DNA of 64,000 nucleotides from Engraulis encrasicolus. Its lineage: Eukaryota; Chordata; Actinopteri; Clupeiformes; Engraulidae. Position numbers and translations under genes: made by a program. The notes under the pieces are model-generated. The model saw nothing but the letters and a program-made list of their open reading frames with translations. It ran no database searches and was not told where the DNA came from. This document shows positions 42,837 through 54,149 of this stretch, one piece after another. The stretch spans positions 48,694,042 through 48,758,041 of the forward strand of contig NC_085869.1 of assembly GCF_034702125.1 (NCBI RefSeq). Reading direction: 5' to 3'. How positions within the stretch are numbered: the stretch's first letter is position 1; every line of letters starts with the position of its first letter.

Positions 42837-43689
42837 TTAGTACCAAGAATCCATGATGCGCCTCATGCTCATGAATCTCATGTCGGGGTATCCCATATTT
42901 CTCCAGCTTCTGTACTCTCCAGGGGGGAAGTACCACATTCTTCCTCTGAACTGGGGCTGCTCATACATGAGCCAGTGACCATCCATCACGTGGCAAGACA
43001 TGCACTGGTTCATACGGTAGCGATCCATGATAGAGTCACAGTCATCCATCACCTCATGCATCTGACCTCCGAAGTTCTCCCTCTCGTAGATCCTCATTCT
43101 GTAGTTTCCTCTGTGCTGTAAACATTAAAAAGTGAAAAATCTTAGAAGAGCTCTGTACAAAACAATCCCATAACTCAGAAAAAGATAATAGAATCCTGCA
43201 TGCCGGTATTAGAAACCCATTTTAATGTTTCAGTTATTTACCATGGGGATGAAGCGGCAGGATCTGATGGAGTTGTGCCAACCCCACATGCTCATGTAAT
43301 CTGGGTACTCTCCCCTCCTCATGAAGTACTGCATGCCCATATAGTTGGGCTGATCGTACATCATCCAGCAGCCATTGTGCACCCTGAAGGAGCCGCAGCG
43401 GCTGAGGTAGGGGGAGAAGTCAGCATAGTCTCCATTGCAGTCCCAGGAACGGCCCCCAAAGTTCCTCTCCTCGTAGAAGGTCACCTGCAGAAGCATAACA
43501 TCTTTAGGTTATGATCACAATCAGCCCATAAGGCTATGACTGATTACCGCCCAATCATTCTGACTGTAAATCACACCACAACAGGTAACACATTGAACAA
43601 TATTTTTTACAGCATCCAGGCTATGGTTATGGTGTATGTTCTGTTACAATTTACACCTGTGAGGTACAGTATCTTACCCTGCCATTCAT
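42837..43689 (-). CDS. Gamma-M-type crystallin, complete three-exon gene
   Basis: Join (minus): 43689-43678 (MNGR), 43484-43242 (81 codons), 43115-42837 (92 codons plus TAA). Total 177 residues, all introns phase 0, GT-AG. The product is a soluble lens structural protein with two beta-gamma domains, each two Greek keys. Exon 2 holds the N-terminal domain ([67 protein letters not shown]), exon 3 the C-terminal domain ([39 protein letters not shown]). Met is 23 of 177, typical of aquatic gamma-M crystallins that raise refractive index. Eight Trp is high for the class. An AATAAA lies at 42811-42806. Differs from the copy at 50857 mainly in the third and fourth Greek keys. Confidence 0.95.
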
Positions 43690-43741
43690 GGTTGCAGATG
43701 ATGTCTTACAGCTGGCTTGCCGGTACACTGCCCTGTGGCCA

Positions 43742-43806
43742 TTTTATACTGAACATCAGTCCTGACCGACCGTTGCACCTTTGTGTCAAAGCCCTGAGTC
43801 ATCAGC
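43742..43806 (-). promoter_or_regulatory. Lens promoter of the gamma-M crystallin at 42837
   Basis: TATAAAA (reverse of 43742-43748) lies about 55 bases upstream of the start codon. Upstream are CTTTGACACAAAG and GCTGATGACTCAGG (reverse of 43793-43806). Homology to the 51880 promoter continues upstream through GTTGTAAAAGGCCTGTTTTT to AGTGTAGAATATTCCC, so the promoter was duplicated with the gene. Confidence 0.7.
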
Positions 43807-43849
43807 CCAATTGTGTTGTAAAAGGCCTGTTTTTCAAAGCAGAACCCAA

Positions 43850-44231
43850 AGGGTTATTATTTAGTATTCAGTGCAGTTGGAAGAAAATGGCTTATTTCTA
43901 TATTGTTTTGCTAAACAGTGTAGAATATTCCCATAACAGCAACAAAAAAAAAACTTTTGAGTATAAGATGATTATTTTCAAAAGTGAATATAAGCTGTAT
44001 ATGATACATATTGTATGTATGCATAGAGAGAACAAAATCTAATCATGATTCATGCACTGATATCAGTGTTTGTGAATATTGTCAGATGCATACAACATAC
44101 TAAATACAACTGCTTTAGTTGTGTTGTGTATTATTTGGTTGTGTTTCAAGACAATTTAAGGCTGTGCTATATTGGTATTTACGTATGCTGTATAATGTGA
44201 TGCAATCTTGATGCAGTCAATGCAATGGGTC
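43850..44231. other. Crystallin upstream flank, then unassigned
   Basis: The first 80 bases are homologous to the flank upstream of the second crystallin. From about 44140 the sequence is paralogous to 45366-45480, which marks a small local duplication around the SINE. Confidence 0.45.
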
Positions 44232-44247
44232 AAATATTTGGGGACAT

Positions 44248-44437
44248 ACTGGCCCTGCCGTGGCCATCTGGTAGGGCACTCGCCTGCCATGCGGCTGACC
44301 CGGGTTCGATTTCCTGCCCAGGTCCTTTGCCCACCCCTTCCTGTCTCTCTCACCATTCGCTTCCTGTCTACCTCTCATTCTGTCCTGTCCGTAATAAAGT
44401 CTAAAATATATATACAGTATATATCTTTTAAAAATAA
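44248..44437 (+). mobile_element. tRNA-derived SINE with 16-bp target duplication
   Basis: The exact duplication AAATATTTGGGGACAT flanks it (44232-44247 and 44438-44453). The head has an A box-like TGGCCATCTGGTAGGGCAC and a B box GGGTTCGATTTCC. The tail ends in AATAAAGTCTAAAATATATA-type repeats. It is a SINE, not a functional tRNA: the acceptor stem and cloverleaf are not preserved. Confidence 0.85.
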
Positions 44438-44867
44438 AAATATTTGGGGACATTGTATATTAAACCATATGGAAATATTTGTTGGCATGTGCGAGTACCA
44501 GTAGTTACATTGCATTTTTTTTCTTACGTGCATTTAATGAACATGGCAGCTAGTCATCTTTAACATAGATTTGAATTTGGTATCTAATACTATCTAATGT
44601 AATATCTTTGATATTTTATAGTTTTTCCTTCTTAACGCAAAGCTGAGAGATATTGACATACATCAACAGAATATTTTATAACACAAATGGAGATGATGTA
44701 TCAGATATGGCTTTGTTGCTCTGTAACAGCTATGACACCCGTTGCTATTAAATGACTATCATTGGTGGCATAGCAATACATTTTCATTTTCAGTAGGGTG
44801 CTTACATCCAAAGTGACTTTTTTCAGGTGCCATACAATAGTGTCAGTTGTAGTACTGGTTGTATATT

Positions 44868-45368
44868 ATTACCTCCGCCAAGGTCTGTTTGTCTGTCTGT
44901 TTGTTTGTCAGCAGGGTAACTCAAAAACGAATCAACGGATTTGGACGAAAATTTGTGGAGTTGTTGGTAATGACCCAAGGAACAAGTGATTAAATTCTGG
45001 TGGTGATCTGAATCACCAACTGGAACCAGGACCTTTTCAAACATTCTGTCAGCAGGATAACTCAAAAACGAATCAACGGATTTGGACAAAACTTTGTGGA
45101 GTTGTTGGTAATGACCAAAGGATCAAGTGATTAAATTCTGGTGGTGATCCGGATCATGAACCAGAACCAGGACTTTTTAAAAGATTCTTTACCATTGCTG
45201 GTCTATAAATCTAGACGCCCCTACTGACCGCAAATTGCATCGCGGGGCAGTGCAAAACATTCCAGTTTCTAACTCCACAAAAGGAGGCAGAAAGAGATGG
45301 TGTAACAGTCAAATGTTCTATCAAGCAGGTTTCTTGGCGGACGTCTGCGCTCTCTGAGTGCTTCTAGT
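44868..45368 (+). mobile_element. CCTCCGCCAAGG repeat, copy 2
   Basis: It starts ATTACCTCCGCCAAGG and ends TTGGCGGACGTCTGCGCTCT then CTGAGTGCTTCTAG. A 141-bp internal direct duplication begins AACTCAAAAACGAATCAACG at 44918 and 45059. The ends are imperfect inverted repeats. No coding capacity. Confidence 0.75.
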
Positions 45369-45480
45369 TTGGTTGTGTAATTTGGTACTTACGCAATATA
45401 ATGTGATGCAATATTGGTGATGTCAATGGTATAGGTCTATGAATAACAAATATTTGTGGACATACTGTATATTAAATAAT
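45366..45480. repeat. Paralogous empty site of the 44248 SINE
   Basis: AATATAATGTGATGCAAT and AAATATTTGTGGACATACTG here match the flanks of the SINE at 44190-44247 and 44438-44460, with a single uninterrupted copy of the target. It shows the pre-insertion state. Confidence 0.65.
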
Positions 45481-45958
45481 GACCTCCGCCAAGGAGGTAA
45501 TGTTTTCGGTCGCGTTGGTTTGTCTGTCTGTCTGTTTGTTTGTCAGCAGCATAACGAAACTTTGTGGAGTTGTTGATAATGACCAAATGAACAAGTGATT
45601 AAATTCTGGTGGTGATCCGGATCACGAACTGGAACCAGCACTTTTTAAAAGATTCTGTCTGCAAGATAACTCAAAAACGAATCAACTGATTTGGACGGAA
45701 CTTTGTGGAGTTGTTAGTAATGACCCAAGGAACAAGTGATTCAATTCTGGTGGTGATCCGGATCACAAACCGGAACCAGGACTTTAAAAGATTCTTCACC
45801 ATTGCTGGCCTATACATCCAGATGCCCCTAGTGACCAGAAATTGAAATTTGGGGACTCCACAAAAAGAAGGCAGAAAGCCTTAGGGTGTAACATAGTCAA
45901 ATGTTCTATCAAGCAGCTTCCTTGGCGGAGGTCTGCGCTCTCTGAGTTCGTCTAGTTT
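45479..45958 (+). mobile_element. CCTCCGCCAAGG repeat, copy 3
   Basis: It starts GACCTCCGCCAAGGAGGTAA and ends CCTTGGCGGAGGTCTGCGCT then CTCTGAGTTCGTCTAG. It carries the same internal duplication of the AACTCAAAAACGAATCAAC unit as copy 2 and directly follows the empty site. Confidence 0.75.
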
Positions 45959-47109
45959 GGAAATGTGTTTTGTTTCGTTGAAGCTTCATCAGTGATTGAA
46001 ACTTTGCATGTATTCATTAAATAAATATATTATTTGTAGCGCAATTTGCAGTGTGCAGACCTACCTCTTTTCATAACAACATGGTATTGTAACTTTTGAA
46101 AAGGTGGATGGATTTTCACCAAATCTTGTGTTTACACTCCATAATAGGTACATGAACTGATGCCTCGACGGGAGAAAGTTTGTGTCAGTGGGTCAAGGAG
46201 TCATTTCCAGTTGGCAAAGCACATGGTCAGAGCCTGGTCAAATCCGACTGGTGGCAGCTGAGAGCTGGCTCAGAGCCCCAGTGCTCAATACGTCGTTTAC
46301 CATGAATTGGCTGAATTTTCTCGCCTTGCTCTGACCATTGACTTGTATAGGGGGCGGAAATTGGTCACCCTCTCCTGTTGTTTTAATATCGCCATAGTTT
46401 GTGTGCCAACCCAAGGTTTGGGGCAAAAGGAGTGGAGAGAAGATGTTCACTCACGTTATAAGTGTGTGGTGCGGCATGGCCACCCCTGGGAGTCATTTTC
46501 TTACTCAGTACTGGAAGCATGGTAAAGTGAAGTTCCCCTCCGGCCAGGGCTATGGAACCAGAGTGTGGAACAGGTCACAGGACACTGTGAATTTTTGACA
46601 ACATTAGCCCCGTTAATACGGCGGGCCATTGGCCCAGGAACTTAAGCCCAGGGCTAGAGTTCCTGGTGCGTTTATACTGCAGGCTAACTGGAAATTGTAG
46701 ATAGAATGGTAGCCGTGGTAACCCCTTCAAAAATGACCTGTAAGCACTTCCAGTATTTGCCAAGCTTAAACATGAATGCTTTTTATTATTTTATTTGAAA
46801 ATCAGTAATTTAAGTACATTCTTTCAATTCTGTTTCGGACAAAGTAGGCTGAATACCAACTGTACACAAATGCAATACATGTTAAAATCATATCTTCCCT
46901 GACAGAATATTTGTCCATATTTAATTTTCTCTTTTTTGTGTGTGTGTGTTGTGCCAGAGACATTTAACTGACTGTCCTTAAACCAAGCACACCTGTCTTC
47001 AGTTTGATTCGGACACACCCAGGTCGGTCGGGGAAGCAAAATTAGCACAGATGGGCATGCTCCACTTCTAACAGAAAATACAACTTTGGATGTGTGTAAA
47101 AGGAACTGT
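45959..47109. other. Intergenic sequence with a shared fragment
   Basis: The stretch about 46505-46600 (TACTGGAAGCATGGTAAAG, GAGTGTGGAACAGGTCA) recurs in diverged form at about 60325-60400. Otherwise no gene, termini or structure are seen. Confidence 0.4.
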
Positions 47110-47158
47110 CAACTTGCAAGCTCAGTCTCTATATAAATGAGACTGAGCTTGCAAGTTG
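47110..47158. repeat. Perfect 20-bp hairpin with TATATAAAT loop
   Basis: CAACTTGCAAGCTCAGTCTC (47110-47129) and its exact reverse complement (47139-47158) enclose the nine-base loop TATATAAAT. It could be a small fold-back repeat or an extrudable cruciform. No function is supported. Confidence 0.85.
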
Positions 47159-47988
47159 GGTGTAGTGATTGACCAGTGTTCTCCGCCACCCACCTCCACG
47201 ATTGTACCATCCCCTCACACCCACACACTGTTCTTCAAGGTCTCTTGTTGGTGTGTGCTATGGCAGACTTCCGCTTGGAAACCTGCTTTACTGTTCACCT
47301 CCTCTGAGGTGGAGAGATTTCAGTGCAGGGTAGACATGCAGCCTCACAATCAGGTTCCTTGCATACAGAGAAATGCAGCAATGAATGCTCTTAACACACA
47401 CATGTACTGTACATATGCATTTATGAGAGTGTTAATAGGAATCAGTGCATTTACTGTAAAACATAAAAGTTGCATGAGTATAATACCCAGCAAGCAATTT
47501 AAGCAGAGGAACTGTGTATACTGTGTGCATTTGGGGAATAGCAAAGCTGACTTGGACTGGTTTAGAATAGTCATTGACTGATTGAATCCAGTGTGCTGGG
47601 AATAATGGTGTTACAGTATAACGGCGTTACTAACGGAGCCGCATTTTGGGTAACAGAATAATTACTTAATTAATCTATCTATAACTGTATCGCCGTTACC
47701 ATTACTCGGGAAGTAATGTGATGCGTTACAATTTGATGAATTGCACGCCGGTGTGCCCCAGCTGCTGACAAAATCTAGGAGTAAATGGCAACGCCACATA
47801 AATCTGTACCAAGCCGGCTTTTAATATGCGCATTCACCCTTTGCATGCATGAGAACAAAATAGCTGATCATGATTTTCTAAAAAGTTAGGTGGGCGGAGG
47901 GTCTGCGATCTTGTTCCCACGCACGTAAACACAAGTCTCTCTACTACACACAGAGTACACGGCACGGCACGGAAATAGGGAAGAGACA

Positions 47989-48420
47989 ATGGCAACATCA
48001 AACCGCAAGGTTGCATTTTCCAACTGGGAATACTGGAATCATTTCATACTAGTTGAAGTCAAAGGCAATAATGTTTACATACAATGTAAACTGTGCCCCG
48101 GAAACAAAGTTCTGTCCGTAACGAGCGACTCCAATTTCATGAAGCACCTCACAACATTGTGTGGTGGCACGTCTCTATGTATCGCTAGTCCTAACTCATC
48201 CCCACACCCTGTGCAGCTAATTTGAGCTCTAGCAAAGAAGGAGACGGAGGCAAGCCAAACCTGATTTTACTGGACAGACACTGATGACCTCAACAAAATA
48301 ATCGCCAAGTATGTGGTTGAAAACATGTTGCCCCTATCCACTGTGGAGTCGGAGTTGTTTAGGGATCTTGTTGCAAAATTTTCATCTCAAGGAAGACAAA
48401 TGAGCACATCCTTTTGCTGA
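47989..48420 (+). pseudogene. hAT transposase N-terminus with BED-type zinc finger
   Basis: It begins MATSNRKVAFSNWEYWNHF, then VYIQCKLCPGNKVLS and SNFMKHL, a BED-type finger (C-x2-C and a downstream His). It stops at 48225. After frame changes DDLNKIIAKYVVENMLPLS and VESELFRDLVAKFSS match the region after the BED finger of hAT transposases. The catalytic domain is absent. Confidence 0.7.
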
Positions 48421-48460
48421 AAAACGTTGTCACCATTGATAATAGGTCATGAAGATCTTA

Positions 48461-49912
48461 CAAACCCCAACTCCGATGAAGTTGGGACGTTTGGTAAACA
48501 GTGAATAAAATCGTAATGCTATCATTTTCAAAACATTCAATCTATTCATTAGATGGACAATAGTGAAAAGACAACATATTAAGTGTTAAAACCGAGAAAA
48601 AATATTGTTTTGGGGGACATATGTACTCATTTCTAATTTGATAAATCCAACACGTCTCAAAAGAGTTGGGACGGGGATCAGTGAAATTTAGTAAACATCC
48701 AAATAAGATAAAACAACAAAGAAGAACATTTCAAAATGAATTGTACTGACGGACAATATAGGTGTCCAGGTATAAGATCATCATAGAGAGGCTGAGTCAC
48801 TCAGAATTAAAGATGCAGAAGGAATAATTACCATAGTTATTACATAGGCTACATTTTTTGAATTATCTTTGATTTACCATGATTGAGTGTATATAAGACA
48901 TATTTTTTCATTAAAATCATTGTATAGGTTCATGACATCATGAAATATATATTGGCTGTAGTCTCACTCTAATTCCTGGAGTGCTAGAGCTATTGAAAAT
49001 TTACCATATTAAGAATGCTTAATGCGTGCAAATGATACAGGGGTGTAACATTCTCCTAAGCACCTGAGCTCACTTGAAATAGACCCAGAAGACATAGGAA
49101 ACTGTCCTTTGCTTACAGAAGTCAGCAGAAGTTGTAGAAGTCCATTCTTTTTGACAATAATAGAGCATTGCACATCCTGTGCTACAGTAAAAATGGACCA
49201 TCCAACTTGTGTTAGTGCTAGCTTCAAAAGTCAGCCTCCATGATGGCATGCGGGTGCAGTAGTGCATTGGTTAAGATGTTCTCACTCATCTGTAGAGTTA
49301 AATACAGTGCTGAATGGTATAAATAGGTTTTAAACAGCATGAAAAGCCACTCATGCATTATATTTTTTAAGGGAGATCTTTGATTACTGCCACATAGTAA
49401 GGTCAAATTGCATTCTCTACTATGTTTTAACAGTTTGGCTCCATCATAAGGACCAGCAGGTGATAAAATGGTGGGTTTTTGGTCAAGACCTGTCACACTG
49501 TAAGCACTACAGAAAGGAAAACATTGCAAATATGACAAGGAATACACCCACCATTTAAGCTGGTGAAATCATGTCCAAGATAGGAATTAACACTGTTTTT
49601 TATATAAAATCATCTCATCGGTTAATGTATTTAACTGTTAAGTGTTGTCTTTTGTTTTGTTTTTAGTCTTCCTCGACATTTGCTGCCATTTATTGTCCCC
49701 GTCCCAACTCTTTTGAGACGTGTTGGATTTATCAAATTAGAAATGAGTACATATGTCCCCCAAAACAATATTTTTTCTCAGTTTTAACACTTAATATGTT
49801 GTCTTTTCACTATTCTCCATCTAATGAATAGATTGAATGTTTTGAAAATGATAGCATTTTGATTTTATTCACTGTTTACCAAACGTCCCAACTTCATCGG
49901 AGTTGGGGTTTG
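48461..49912. mobile_element. Mariner-type MITE with 217-bp inverted repeats
   Basis: It is flanked by TA (48459-48460 and 49913-49914). The ends CAAACCCCAACTCCGATGAA and its reverse continue as near-identical inverted repeats of about 217 bases on each side (to 48679 and from 49696). The interior has no transposase. It splits the hAT relic. Confidence 0.88.
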
Positions 49913-49914
49913 TA

Positions 49915-50856
49915 GATAGTGGCATTAAGCAAAAATCACAGCCAAAATAACATCACAGAACAAGGATGAATACCCCATTTAACTACTATCTCATTTGATG
50001 CTGGCTCTCTGACTGGATAATGGGATGAGTAGGGCCCTGTGATTTCCGCTATACGGAAAATGGGGACGAAATCATGGAATGTAGACATTAAAACGTAGAC
50101 CTAATTTGGTTATAAACGCGGAATTGCATGGAATTTGCATTTTTGTAATGATAATATTTAAAAATCCACTATTTTCTTCATCATTTATCAGACTAAAAAA
50201 CATGTCAAAAATAAAAAATAAAAATGCACTGCTATGTTATTGTCTTGTTAACATTGCAAGCCAGGAAGCATAGTGACCAAAAGTTTAGCTGCAACTTTGA
50301 GAAGAGCTGCAGTCAAGTCATCCTCCGGGGAAAACACCCGTGTCTGAAAACATGTGTTTGTGTGAAACAGTAGACGGTAGGCTGTTTGCGAGGCTATTTA
50401 ATGCCTACGTATAACTTCACTGAAATTTACTGTGATGTAACTGCACTTTGCAATATAGCCAAACTTATTCCAGAAAAACCGATGCAGCCGGAGAGTGCAG
50501 CAGAAGTGATATCGCCCCCCCTCGCCAGGTGCATTTAAGAGTATATGCGCATGCACATTTACTACCGTATTACCTGGGATGTTTTTGAGGGCCGTCGTTA
50601 CAAAAAATGGGTAGATAATTTAAATGTTCTTTTCTCTACCCAGTATTTAACCATGAGTCCAAACTAAGTAACTAATAAAAAAGTTTTTTGTATGAAAGTT
50701 CAAAAAACGTTCAATATGGCAAAAGATTTATGACCAGCCTTTCCCCGCCCTTTCTCATTTCTGACACTGACTATATATTTACAGAAATATATATATGAAA
50801 GAATCCAAAGTCTTTATTCATATTACAAAATGTTTTATTAAATTACGTTTTTGTTT
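49915..50856. other. Intergenic sequence downstream of the second crystallin
   Basis: TAGGGCCCTGTGATTTCCGC at about 50029 looks like a left hAT-like end without a found partner. Otherwise AT-rich, with no gene. Confidence 0.4.
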
Positions 50857-51827
50857 TTAGTACATAGAATCCATGATGCGCCTCATGCTCATGAATCTCA
50901 TGTCGGGGTATCCCATGTTTCTCCAGCTTCTGTACTCTCCAGGGGGGAAGTAGTACTGTCTTCCTCTGTAGTGGGGCTGCTCATACATGAGCCAGTGGCC
51001 ATCCATCACATGGCAAGACTGGCACTGGTTCATACGGTAGCGATCCATGATAGAGTCACAGTCATCCATCACCTCATGCATCTGACCTCCGAAGTTCTCC
51101 CTCTCGTAGATCCTCATTCTGTAGTTTCCTCTGTGCTGTAAATATCAGAAGACATAGTCAGCATTACAAGCTTTTTTTTTTTAAAGAATGTTCCGTAATA
51201 CCCAAAGTAATGCCAATGGAACCAGTACTTGTCCTTATCTATTTACCATGGGGATGAAGCGGCAAGATCTGATGGAGTTGTGCCATCCCCACATGCTCAT
51301 GTAGTCGGGGTACTCTCCCCTCCTCATGAAGTACTGCATGCCCATGTAGTTGGGCTGGTCGTACATCATCCAGCAACCACTGTGCACCCTGAAGGAGCCG
51401 CAGCGGCTGAGGTAGGGGGAGAAGTCAGCATAGTCTCCATTGCAGTCCCAGGAACGGCCCCCAAAGTTCCTCTCCTCGTAGAAGGTCACCTGCAAAACAA
51501 AAGTTTCTTTTTGTTATGGTAAAATGTTATCTAATGCATAATACATGTCCTTCATCTCATCCATTGTCTCCCATGATACAGCAAGTTCAAAGATCAAACT
51601 CAGTTTGACTGAAGCGTTAAAGATATTGAACAAACAGTTTACTGTTGAATAAACAGTAAAAATGTATTTTTTTTTGCAGCAGAAGTATTCAGTTAAAATC
51701 ATGCTATATGAATATAATACATCAATTTTTTTTAGTTCATAACTGTGTGAAGCACAGCATGTTTGTTAAAAATCTTTTTTAGTATCTGTGCGGTATCTGT
51801 ACTACTGTATCTTACCCTGCCATTCAT
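50857..51827 (-). CDS. Gamma-M-type crystallin, second complete copy
   Basis: Join (minus): 51827-51816 (MNGR), 51489-51247 (81 codons), 51135-50857 (92 codons plus TAA); 177 residues, phase-0 introns of 326 and 111 bases. It is the tandem paralogue of 42837-43689, with the same two-domain beta-gamma fold. The N-terminal domain differs by one residue (RVHSGC against RVHNGC). The C-terminal domain differs at QCQSC for [15 protein letters not shown] for [10 protein letters not shown], and DSMY for DSWY. Met 22, Trp 6. An AATAAA lies at 50839-50834. The gene is intact, with no sign of decay. Confidence 0.95.
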
Positions 51828-51879
51828 TTTGGCTGATTTTGTTGTGAATCTGGCTTGCCATTACATTGCCCTGTTGGTG

Positions 51880-51945
51880 TTTTTATACTGCTCTTCACAC
51901 CTGACCATTTGCTGTACCTTTGTGTCAAAGCCCTTAGTCATCAGC
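51880..51945 (-). promoter_or_regulatory. Lens promoter of the gamma-M crystallin at 50857
   Basis: TATAAAAA (reverse of 51880-51887) is about 55 bases upstream of the start. CTTTGACACAAAGG and GCTGATGACTAA (reverse of 51934-51945) follow. The Maf/AP-1-like core is TGACTAA here instead of TGACTCA, a one-base change from the other two promoters. Confidence 0.68.
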
Positions 51946-52541
51946 CCAATCGTGTTGTAAAAGGCCTGTTTTTCAAAGCAGAACCCATAGGCGTATTATT
52001 TGGTATTGAATGCATTTAGAAATAATGGGTTATTTGTGTATTGTTTGCCTGTACACTGTAGAATATTCCCTTAACAAAGACTTGTTTCAGTCTGAGCTAT
52101 TTTAAGTATGTATGATGCCAGGATATGGATAATGTACAGACCATGAACAGAGACTGATCTGTTTAGACATACAGTACCATTCATCCATCATTCATCTGAG
52201 GCTTTGGACTGATCATATGTGTATGTGAAGAAGCCATGCAATTTTAAAACGTATACAGTATGTTCTAAGTGTTGATTTGTGTACAATGCAAGTCTTACTG
52301 GCTCTTGAAAAGGCCTCTAAACGAGAATTTGACACTGTTTGGTAGCATATTCCTTAAACTCTACACTTATCCTTTCATATCTGATATTGATTCATTGTCT
52401 GGGCAGTTGTCCTGGACTCAGGGAGAGAGGGGGGTGGGGGTGGGGTGGGGCAGAATCAGGTCTTCGCTACATTGAATGTACATTAGAGGGTCCGTTTCAG
52501 ATTACTTTGTCCTGGCCCCAGCCAAAGCTGTCAGTGACCTC

Positions 52542-53580
52542 CCTTACGAAAATGGACCATGGTTTATTATGGTATTACTATGATTACCATGGTTCTACCA
52601 TGGTATGTCATGATTACTCTAAGTACTCTGAACCTACCATAATTGTACTATGGCTTAATATGGTATTACTGTGATTTTTATCTAGTAACATGGTTGTACC
52701 ATGGTATATCATGATTACTCTACCCTTACGGAAATCGACCATGGTTGTAATGCAGTAACCATGGTTTTACTACCACATTTCATGGTGATTCTAAGTACTA
52801 TCAACGAACCATAGTTCTAGTACAGTAGCTGTCATAGTAGGACCCCTTACAAAGATTAACCATGGTTGTACTATGAAAACTAATCATGGTTTTACCATAG
52901 ATTTACCATGGATTATAGTTAATCATGGTTTTTAGTGTAACTATGAAAACCATGGTTTGTGACTATGGTTTAACTTATGGTTTAGTATACTCTTTGCTAT
53001 AAATCATGGTTCCCCCCAAACCATGTTTTTAAAAAACATTGTGGGGGGAAGGGGTACATGGTTAAACCATAGTCACCAACCATGGTTTTCTTGGTTACCC
53101 AAGAAAGCACAAAATCCCTGAAGAACTACATGTGAGTAACCGTTGTGTAATGGCTAGGCAGTTGGACTCTAGATCACATGATTGCAGGTTTGAATCCTGC
53201 CCTCACCATTCCGTAGACCTCCATCCATGGCTGAAGTGCCCTTGAGCAAGGCACCTAACATTGATCCAGGGACTGTAACCAATGTCCAGTACGTCGCTTC
53301 GGATTTTTTTTTTAAAAAGCGTCAGCTCACTGTAATGTAATGAATAACTTTTAACCAGGGTTAGTTGTCATAGTAAAACCATGGTTAATTTTTGCATAGT
53401 TAAACGATGGTAAATCCATAGTTAAACCATGGGCAAATCATAGTCAAACCATGGTTGAACTCTATTCAATCAATGGTTAAACCATAGTCACAAACCGTGC
53501 TCAAAAAAACGTGACAACTATGAGTAACTAAAAACCATGGTTCGGTTCTCATAGTAAAATCATGGTCCATTTTCGTAAGG
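52542..53580. mobile_element. CCATGG-rich composite element with CCTTACGAAAATGGACCATG ends
   Basis: The ends CCTTACGAAAATGGACCATG and CATGGTCCATTTTCGTAAGG are perfect inverted repeats of 20 bases apart from the outermost junction. About 14 CCATGG palindromes, mostly as ACCATGGT, fill about 1 kb. Internal CCTTACGGAAATCGACCATG (about 52724) and CCTTACAAAGATTAACCATG (about 52845) look like further ends, so it is built from several copies. A SINE lies inside. Confidence 0.8.
53134..53344 (+). mobile_element. tRNA-derived SINE with V-SINE-like core, copy 1
   Basis: The head GTAATGGCTAGGCAGTTGGA and B box CAGGTTTGAATCCTG are tRNA-like; the core GGCTGAAGTGCCCTTGAGCA with AGGCACCTAAC resembles V-SINE cores. 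It has the same position inside the CCATGG element as copy 2. Confidence 0.75.
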
Positions 53581-53792
53581 CCACTAGGGAACAGGAGGGC
53601 TCACACCTGTGGGGCTTATGGCGCATTCCAGACCCAATCCAAACTAGTAGGAGATCACACTTACAGTATCCTACCTGAATAGTTCAGCTCCTGTTCCTGA
53701 CGTGAGCCAAAAAAGCCATAATAGCTATTATTCTGGCATGTGTTACATTTATGTTGACAAAATATCATTAGGCTGTCATTTAGGCCAGACTT

Positions 53793-53848
53793 CCCTTACA
53801 AAAATCGACCATGGTTTTATTGTTGTAACCATGGTTCTTATTCGTAAG
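53793..53848. mobile_element. Minimal 56-bp CCATGG-type element
   Basis: CCTTACAAAAATCGACCATG and a terminal TTCGTAAG bound a 56-base unit with two CCATGG sites. It appears to be an internally deleted copy of the 52542 family. Confidence 0.6.
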
Positions 53849-54149
53849 ACTCACCATCACCGTCACCATCTCTATGGGAGACGCTCATTGGCTGTCGACC
53901 TCTCAGTATAAGACTCAGAAGACTCAGTATAATCACTTCTGAAAGGTTGAAATCGCGCTGAGGGCGGGGACGTCCACCGCCTTTATAACTGCGGTCCCAA
54001 GGGCGCAAACCCACTTTCCACTCTCTTCGGATGACTGCTCGACCGACTGGGTTCAACTGTCCTACTAGAAGTGTGCTTGGAGCACGACTTCGCTGGGTGC
54101 CCGGTCAAGAACAAAGGCTCTCAACCCAAGGAAAAGTGGACGAAACTAC

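Larger units (their letters stand above)
47589..50000 (+). mobile_element. Relic of an autonomous hAT transposon
   Basis: It begins CAGTGTGCTGGGAATAATGG and GTTACAGTATAACGGCGTTA, an Ac-like hAT end. The transposase remnant is at 47989-48420 and a mariner-type element is inserted after it. The right terminus was not found, so the end given is approximate. Confidence 0.55.

Noticed and set aside
43200..43514. Plus-strand open frames at 43200-43514, 50851-51141 and 51229-51522
   Set aside because: They lie antisense to crystallin exons 2 and 3 and exist only because of the codon bias of the true exons.
44247..44330. Possible tRNA genes at 44247, 53134 and 57318
   Set aside because: A and B box similarity is present, but the cloverleaf is not preserved and each is the head of a SINE with a tail or a conserved core.
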